A stretch of DNA of 16,653 nucleotides from Anderseniella sp051010195 (GTDB lineage Bacteria; Pseudomonadota; Alphaproteobacteria; Rhizobiales; Aestuariivirgaceae): contig JBPCVV010000368.1 of NCBI GenBank assembly GCA_051010195.1, forward strand, positions 1 through 16,653, read 5' to 3'. Made by a program: the position numbers and the translations under genes. Under the pieces are notes generated by a model that worked only from the letters and a program-made list of their open reading frames with translations, had not been told where the DNA came from and did no database searches. This document shows, one piece after another, positions 12,963 through 16,653 of the stretch (position 1 is its first letter; each line of letters begins with the position of its first letter).

Positions 12963-15002
12963 CTATGCGTCCGGCTGGTCCCTTCTGGTGCAATATCTGT
13001 CCACATCCGGAGCGCCGAATTCGCGGGCATACTTGTGACCGGCGTAGACTGCTGCCGCGATGATGGCCGGCGCTTCACAGTCGCCGATACGCTGGATGGA
13101 TTTCACCGGTCCGGCAGCACCTTTGGAACGCCTTGCCGTCAACTCCCGGTACAGCGTTTCGTTCGGCGACCTGGCGGTGACCATGACAACTGCATCAATC
13201 GGCAAAACCCGGCTGCGCTCGGTGTAGCCGCAGGCCAGCACAGCTTCATTGCCGTCAAAGCCATCAAGGCTGTGCGCCAGGATCAGGTCTATGCCCAGGT
13301 CCATCAACCGCTTCTGGGTTGCGTGTTGCTCGGCTGTCTTGGCGCAGAAAGATGCAACAAGGTTTTCAGGTGTCGCGCAGGTGACGCCGCAACCGTTCGT
13401 CTTCAGCAGTTCTGCAATAACCGCCGCCATGTAGTAATTGTCATCGTCGAACACCAGCACCCGCCCCTCAGGCAGCCGTCCGGTCATTATGTCGTCCGGC
13501 GTGAACACCTGTGATGCCGCCCGCAGTCCTGGAATTCCAGCCGGGTTGGACCGCCCCAATCCGTCCTTGCGCCAGTATGAACCGGTGGCAATGACAACAT
13601 GATCGGGTTCGACCAGCGTCACGTCATCGGCGCTCAGTTCGCTTTCCGGAAACACCTGCACATTGGCCATGGCCTGCAGTTGCTGGGTTCTGTAGTCGCG
13701 GACCCGCGCCCACTCGCTCAATCCCGGCAGGCGGGCTTCCAGCGTTACCCTGCCGCCCAGGTCGCGGCGCGCCTCAGACAGCATCACTTCGTATCCGCGC
13801 TGTCCCAACGCACGTGCACATTCCAGTCCGGCTGGTCCGGCACCGACAACCAGTATCCTGTCGCCCGATTGCTTCGGGCTGATGATTTCAGGATGCCAGC
13901 CCTTGCGCCATTCTTCGCCCATGGTCGGGTTCTGGGTACAACGGAGCGGCACGCCAAGGCTATCGCCTGCGTAACAGATATTGCAGCCAATGCATTCGCG
14001 AATGTCTTCGAGCCGACCTTCGGCAATCTTGTTGGGCAGGAAGGGATCCGCAATGGATGGTCGTGCGGCGCCTATGAAGTCCGAAACACCTCGTTTGATG
14101 TGACCAACCATGGTGTCCGGCGAGGTAAAGCGCCCGACCGTGACAACCGGTTTGCTTGTTGCCGATTTCACAAACGACATCAGTGGCTCAAGTGATGCCT
14201 CGCCGACGAAGCGTGAAACACCCATCTCATGGGAATAATCATTCACGGTGATGTCCCACAGGTCCGGCATTTCAGCCATAAGCGAGAACATGTCCCGGCT
14301 TTCACTGTTGTCCGACAGCCCGTCAACGGACAGCCGCACGGCAACTGCACACTTATCGCCGACGGCTGCGATCGTGTCTTCTATCAGTTCGCGGCACAGC
14401 CGGGTCCGGTTGCGCAAGCTCCCGCCATACTCATCCGTGCGGTGGTTCGTCTCGGCCGACAGGAAGTGGGACAGCAGGTAGCCATGGGTTGCATAGACAT
14501 AGACAATGTCAAACTCCGCCGTGCGCGCTCGCACGGCGGCATCGCGGTGCCACTGGCGGTACTCGGCAATGTCCTGCTTGTCCATCATGCGTGACTGGAC
14601 CGGAACGCCGGAGGCAGACGGCAGGCTGGAGACGCCGATCGTGACGTTGCGGGTGAACTGATTACTGCTGCGGCTGCCGCCGTGCCACAGCTCGACACCC
14701 GCCAGCGCACCGTGCTCATGCACATTGCCGGTCATTCTCGCATGCGCCTTGATGTCGGCGGTATCCCACAGGCTGGCATAGGGGTAGGGCAGGTCATCGG
14801 AGGTTGGGTGAATGGAGCAGTACTCGGTGTTGACGACCCCCCAGCCACCTTCGGCCTTCACGCCGCGCATAGCGGCCAGCATGTTGGGGCGCAGCCAGCC
14901 CATGCCAGTGCAGTGCGGCACCTGGTAAAACCTGTTCTTTGCCGTCACCGGACCGATCTTAACCGGCTCGAACAGCACATCATAACGGGGATCGCGGGCC
15001 AT
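12963..15002 (-). CDS. Trimethylamine-dehydrogenase-like iron-sulfur flavoprotein
   Basis: A 679-residue cytoplasmic oxidoreductase of the TMADH / 2,4-dienoyl-CoA reductase family. The N-terminal Old Yellow Enzyme barrel starts 'DVLFEPVKIGPVTAKNRFYQVPHC'. C31 aligns with the TMADH cysteine that covalently holds 6-S-cysteinyl FMN, Y61 with substrate-bowl Tyr60, and Y170/H173 and R223 with active-site Tyr169, His172 and Arg222. The 4Fe-4S ligands are C337, C340, C343 and C355. An FAD/ADP-binding Rossmann half begins at VVGAGPAG (386-393). The other two bowl tryptophans are not kept: the Trp264 loop is shortened and Trp355 is D347. The enzyme is therefore probably an amine dehydrogenase or demethylase for something other than trimethylamine. 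GGAG lies 8 bp before ATG 15002. It lies upstream of the potF operator, so it is probably a separate transcription unit. Electron acceptor (ETF in TMADH) is not encoded here. Confidence 0.88.
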   Translation of the reverse strand: MARDPRYDVLFEPVKIGPVTAKNRFYQVPHCTGMGWLRPNMLAAMRGVKAEGGWGVVNTEYCSIHPTSDDLPYPYASLWDTADIKAHARMTGNVHEHGALAGVELWHGGSRSSNQFTRNVTIGVSSLPSASGVPVQSRMMDKQDIAEYRQWHRDAAVRARTAEFDIVYVYATHGYLLSHFLSAETNHRTDEYGGSLRNRTRLCRELIEDTIAAVGDKCAVAVRLSVDGLSDNSESRDMFSLMAEMPDLWDITVNDYSHEMGVSRFVGEASLEPLMSFVKSATSKPVVTVGRFTSPDTMVGHIKRGVSDFIGAARPSIADPFLPNKIAEGRLEDIRECIGCNICYAGDSLGVPLRCTQNPTMGEEWRKGWHPEIISPKQSGDRILVVGAGPAGLECARALGQRGYEVMLSEARRDLGGRVTLEARLPGLSEWARVRDYRTQQLQAMANVQVFPESELSADDVTLVEPDHVVIATGSYWRKDGLGRSNPAGIPGLRAASQVFTPDDIMTGRLPEGRVLVFDDDNYYMAAVIAELLKTNGCGVTCATPENLVASFCAKTAEQHATQKRLMDLGIDLILAHSLDGFDGNEAVLACGYTERSRVLPIDAVVMVTARSPNETLYRELTARRSKGAAGPVKSIQRIGDCEAPAIIAAAVYAGHKYAREFGAPDVDRYCTRRDQPDA

Positions 15003-15005
15003 TGA

Positions 15006-15137
15006 TCAACTCCAGCCAAACTGTTCGCGGGGGAAGGGGAACTTCTGAAGTTTGTAGTCGGCCGCGAGGATAAAGGTATCAAGACGGATGGCAAGCGTGT
15101 GGGGGTTATTCCGTACACGCAGGCAGCCCGGCGTCAT
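15006..15137 (-). CDS. Possible small ORF of 43 codons ahead of the flavoprotein gene
   Basis: I do not recognise this protein. Reading ATG 15137 to TGA 15008-15006 gives 43 residues ending 'LAADYKLQKFPFPREQFGWS', a composition that looks protein-like, with aromatics and a mix of charges. An in-frame GTG four codons upstream is another possible start, and a stop lies further upstream, so it is not the end of a long intact gene. AAGG lies 4 bp before the ATG. The stop is 3 bp from the flavoprotein start, and that gene's GGAG lies inside this ORF, so coupling is possible. It may be a real small protein, a leader peptide, a remnant of a longer gene, or chance. Confidence 0.3.
   Translation of the reverse strand: MTPGCLRVRNNPHTLAIRLDTFILAADYKLQKFPFPREQFGWS
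15095..15120. repeat. Inverted repeat in the divergent flavoprotein-azlC region
   Basis: Arms GCGTGT (15095-15100) and ACACGC (15115-15120) with 14 bp between them. It lies between two divergent genes, so it could be an operator for either or both, or a small hairpin. It overlaps the possible 43-codon ORF on the minus strand. Arms of six bases can occur by chance. Confidence 0.3.
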
Positions 15138-15163
15138 TCGGCCTTGCACAGACCGTGGGAATA

Positions 15164-15211
15164 ATGAAAATTCGCTTCAGCGTTCCTCACCTTCAAAAAG
15201 CATCTCCATGA
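15164..15211 (+). CDS. Possible 15-codon leader ORF overlapping the azlC start
   Basis: ATG 15164 preceded by GTGGGA opens a 15-residue reading frame, MKIRFSVPHLQKASP, whose TGA (15209-15211) overlaps the azlC ATG in an ATGA junction. azlC itself has only a weak ribosome site (AAAAAG about 8 bp upstream), so reinitiation from this leader could supply its translation. The peptide is not rich in Leu, Ile or Val, so classical amino-acid attenuation is unlikely. Confidence 0.25.
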   Translation: MKIRFSVPHLQKASP

Positions 15212-15912
15212 CCACTGGCAAACAGGAATTTCTTGACGGCTTCCGGCTCGTCCTGCCCATTCTTGTGGCGCCGATTTCGTTTTCCTTCATTACCGGTGCA
15301 ACCAGTGTGCAGAAGGGCCTGTCGGCATTCGAGGCTACCTTGATGAGTGCCAGCGTGTTTGCCGGCGGCGGTCAGTTGCTGGCGCTGGAAGTCTGGTATG
15401 AGCCGCAGGCCTGGCTGCTCGTGATGCTGGCAGCGATCTCGATCAATGTGCGGTTTGCGCTTCAGGCCGCATCAGTGCAGCGCAAAATCAATCATTTTAC
15501 CCCTGTGCAGCGTTGGCTGACCATTGCAACCCTCACCGACCCGGCATGGGGAATGAGTGAAGTGCGGCATCTGAGCAGGCAGGTTTCGTTCTGGTTTATT
15601 TCGGGCATTACTGTTCCGATCTACCTGATCTGGGTGTCAGGCACGCTTGCCGGCGCACTGCTGGGCAACCTCATCGACGACCCTGCCAAGCTGGGCCTTG
15701 ATTTCGCTTTTGTCGGTATTTTCATTGCCCTGGCCCTGCCGTTCTGGAAACGCCGCGGAGCCGTGCCGGTGGCACTGGCAAGCGGTGGCGTGGCCATCGC
15801 CGCCAAACTTGCAGGGCTTTCGGCCCTGTATGTGTTTATTGGTGCCATGGCTGGCGTCGCCGTGGCCGGTTTACTGGCAGCGCGGAAGGCGAAACAGGCG
15901 CAGATGCCGTGA
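15208..15912 (+). CDS. azlC: AzlC family branched-chain amino acid exporter, large subunit
   Basis: A 234-residue multi-spanning inner-membrane protein of the AzlC/YgaZ family, which with the small AzlD/YgaH partner exports valine and other branched-chain amino acids. Family marks include 'GLSAFEATLMSASVFAGGGQLLAL' near residues 35-60, 'ISINVRFALQAASV' (normally NxRH/Y, here NVRF), 'LTDPAWGMSE' (normally TDE.., here TDP) and a tail of alternating hydrophobic segments. I chose ATG 15208, where the AzlC fold begins; an upstream in-frame start would add 40 hydrophilic residues unlike the family. The stop overlaps the azlD GTG start in a GTGA junction. Together with the second copy at 16217 it belongs to an azlC-azlD-azlC cluster. 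The altered NVRF and TDP motifs make it the less typical of the two. Confidence 0.88.
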   Translation: MTTGKQEFLDGFRLVLPILVAPISFSFITGATSVQKGLSAFEATLMSASVFAGGGQLLALEVWYEPQAWLLVMLAAISINVRFALQAASVQRKINHFTPVQRWLTIATLTDPAWGMSEVRHLSRQVSFWFISGITVPIYLIWVSGTLAGALLGNLIDDPAKLGLDFAFVGIFIALALPFWKRRGAVPVALASGGVAIAAKLAGLSALYVFIGAMAGVAVAGLLAARKAKQAQMP

Positions 15913-16211
15913 CGATGGATCCGTACAATTTGACCCTGATTCTGCTGGTGACACTGGCGACGTTCGCCATGCGGGCTGTCGGGGCTGTTGTCATGGCCCG
16001 GGCCGACCTGGGTCCGGTCTCCTCAGCCGCGTTTGAAGCCATGCCAGTGGCAGTGCTGACGGCAGTCATCGCGCCGGCTGCTTTGACACAAGGGCTACCG
16101 GAAGCCATTGCCGGGAGCGTTGCCGTACTGGTGGGGCTGAGAGCGCCCATGGCCGTTGTAATTGTTGTGGCGATGGCTGTTGTTGTCGCCATGCGGCATG
16201 CGCTGGGGTAG
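15909..16211 (+). CDS. azlD: AzlD family branched-chain amino acid exporter, small subunit
   Basis: A 100-residue, very hydrophobic protein with about three to four membrane segments, matching AzlD/YgaH, the small partner required for export by AzlC. The family features are the start 'LILLVTLATFAMRAVGAVVM' (usual T...R..G pattern), 'FEAMPVAVLTAVIAP' in the middle and 'LVGLRAPMAVVIVVAMAVVVAMRH' at the end. GTG 15909 overlaps the azlC stop by four bases; ATG 15915, two codons on, is an equally possible start. No strong ribosome site is visible, consistent with coupling to azlC. It sits between two different azlC genes, so which one it pairs with is unclear. Confidence 0.88.
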   Translation: MTMDPYNLTLILLVTLATFAMRAVGAVVMARADLGPVSSAAFEAMPVAVLTAVIAPAALTQGLPEAIAGSVAVLVGLRAPMAVVIVVAMAVVVAMRHALG

Positions 16212-16216
16212 CAGGC

Positions 16217-16653
16217 ATGGGAGCAAGGACACAGGAATTTTCTGCTGGAGCCATTGCCATCCTGCCCGTGCTTGTGGCCACGGCACCCATCGCCTTGCTG
16301 TTCGGTACCCTGGCTGCCGCGAAGGGGCTGTCCGCGCTTGAAGTCTGGCTGATGAGCGCGACGGTTTTTGCAGGTGCCTTGCAGTTTGTTGCTATCGACC
16401 AGTGGGCCGACCCGGCACCGCTGGGCCTGCTGGTGTTTACCGCCCTGGTGGTGAATGTGCGCCATGTCCTGATGGGGGCCAGTATCGGCCGCGCCATGAC
16501 GGATTTCAGCGGGCCGGCAAAATATGCATCCATGTTCCTCCTCACGGACGAGGGATGGGCATTTGCCGAACGCCGGGTGCGCAACGGCAAGCTGACGGCG
16601 GCCTATTATTTCGGGATCGGAGTGTCCATGTGGCTGGTATGGACCACCGCGTC
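16217..16653 (+). CDS. azlC: Second AzlC family protein, N-terminal part, runs off the window
   Basis: An open frame from ATG 16217, 5 bp after the azlD stop, through to the window end (145 codons and two bases). The protein begins MGARTQEFSAGAIAILPVL and has the classic AzlC features: 'AAKGLSALEVWLMSATVFAGALQFVAIDQW' (about 34-63), 'TALVVNVRHVLMGASIG' with NVRH, and 'FLLTDEGWAFAERR' with TDE. It is clearly related to the first AzlC but diverged, and it keeps the typical motifs that copy lacks, so the duplication looks old. The C-terminal third is outside the window, so whether the gene is intact and whether a second azlD follows cannot be seen. Confidence 0.88.
   Translation, partial: MGARTQEFSAGAIAILPVLVATAPIALLFGTLAAAKGLSALEVWLMSATVFAGALQFVAIDQWADPAPLGLLVFTALVVNVRHVLMGASIGRAMTDFSGPAKYASMFLLTDEGWAFAERRVRNGKLTAAYYFGIGVSMWLVWTTA

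Noticed and set aside
12749..13078. A 109-codon minus-strand frame spanning the flavoprotein end and the potF promoter
   Set aside because: Most of it is an out-of-frame shadow of the flavoprotein gene; the rest covers the operator and hairpin.
12840..13514. A 224-codon plus-strand frame opposite the end of the flavoprotein gene
   Set aside because: No recognisable domain and antisense to an intact enzyme; the non-overlapping part is the flavoprotein-potF intergenic region with the promoter.
12963..15002. True trimethylamine dehydrogenase
   Set aside because: Two of the three substrate-bowl tryptophans are missing, so the name would overstate the substrate.
1..16653. tRNA, rRNA, CRISPR array, insertion sequence or phage genes
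   Set aside because: No cloverleaf-like stretch, regularly spaced repeat, terminal inverted repeat or transposase/integrase frame was recognised; nearly all of the window is accounted for by metabolic and housekeeping genes.

Overview
The window looks like chromosomal DNA of an alphaproteobacterium, probably a Hyphomicrobiales (Rhizobiales)-type heterotroph. The reasons are the moderately high GC content, the bamD ... recN-ligA backbone typical of that class, and protein sequences that read closest to that group (from memory, no search was run). I see no rRNA, tRNA, CRISPR array, insertion sequence or phage gene.

Layout. (1) 1-206: the 3' end of bamD (outer-membrane assembly lipoprotein), facing a convergent arsC (LMW-phosphatase-type arsenate reductase) across a symmetrical hairpin. 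(2) 933-3231: a two-gene operon, a membrane-anchored FMN/3Fe-4S glutamate-synthase-domain protein followed by a BadH-like short-chain dehydrogenase. (3) 3283-7074: recN and ligA, housekeeping DNA repair and replication. Together, arsC and the two-gene operon separate bamD from recN. (4) 7208-12644: a Rieske non-haem iron oxygenase (+) converging on a complete PotFGHI-type polyamine/amine ABC importer (-). (5) 12963-15002: a trimethylamine-dehydrogenase-like flavoprotein (-), preceded by a possible 43-codon ORF. (6) 15208-16653: azlC-azlD-azlC, branched-chain amino acid exporter subunits; the second azlC runs off the window.

The most interesting observation is regulatory. The Rieske gene and the ABC-transporter operon lie about 5.6 kb apart at their 5' ends and are transcribed toward each other. 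Each is preceded by a near-identical TetR-like palindrome (7174-7187 and 12793-12808) that begins right at or after a plausible -10 box. This suggests that one repressor, not encoded in the window, switches both on, making them a joint uptake-and-oxidation module. The oxygenase carries a Glu (not Asp) at the bridging position, as in the carnitine and stachydrine oxygenases. The adjacent flavoprotein keeps the flavin-linking Cys, the 4Fe-4S cysteines and the catalytic Tyr/His of trimethylamine dehydrogenase but has lost most of its substrate 'aromatic bowl'. My inference is an N-methylated or other amine/betaine catabolic island with an unidentified substrate; no reductase partner for the oxygenase is visible here.
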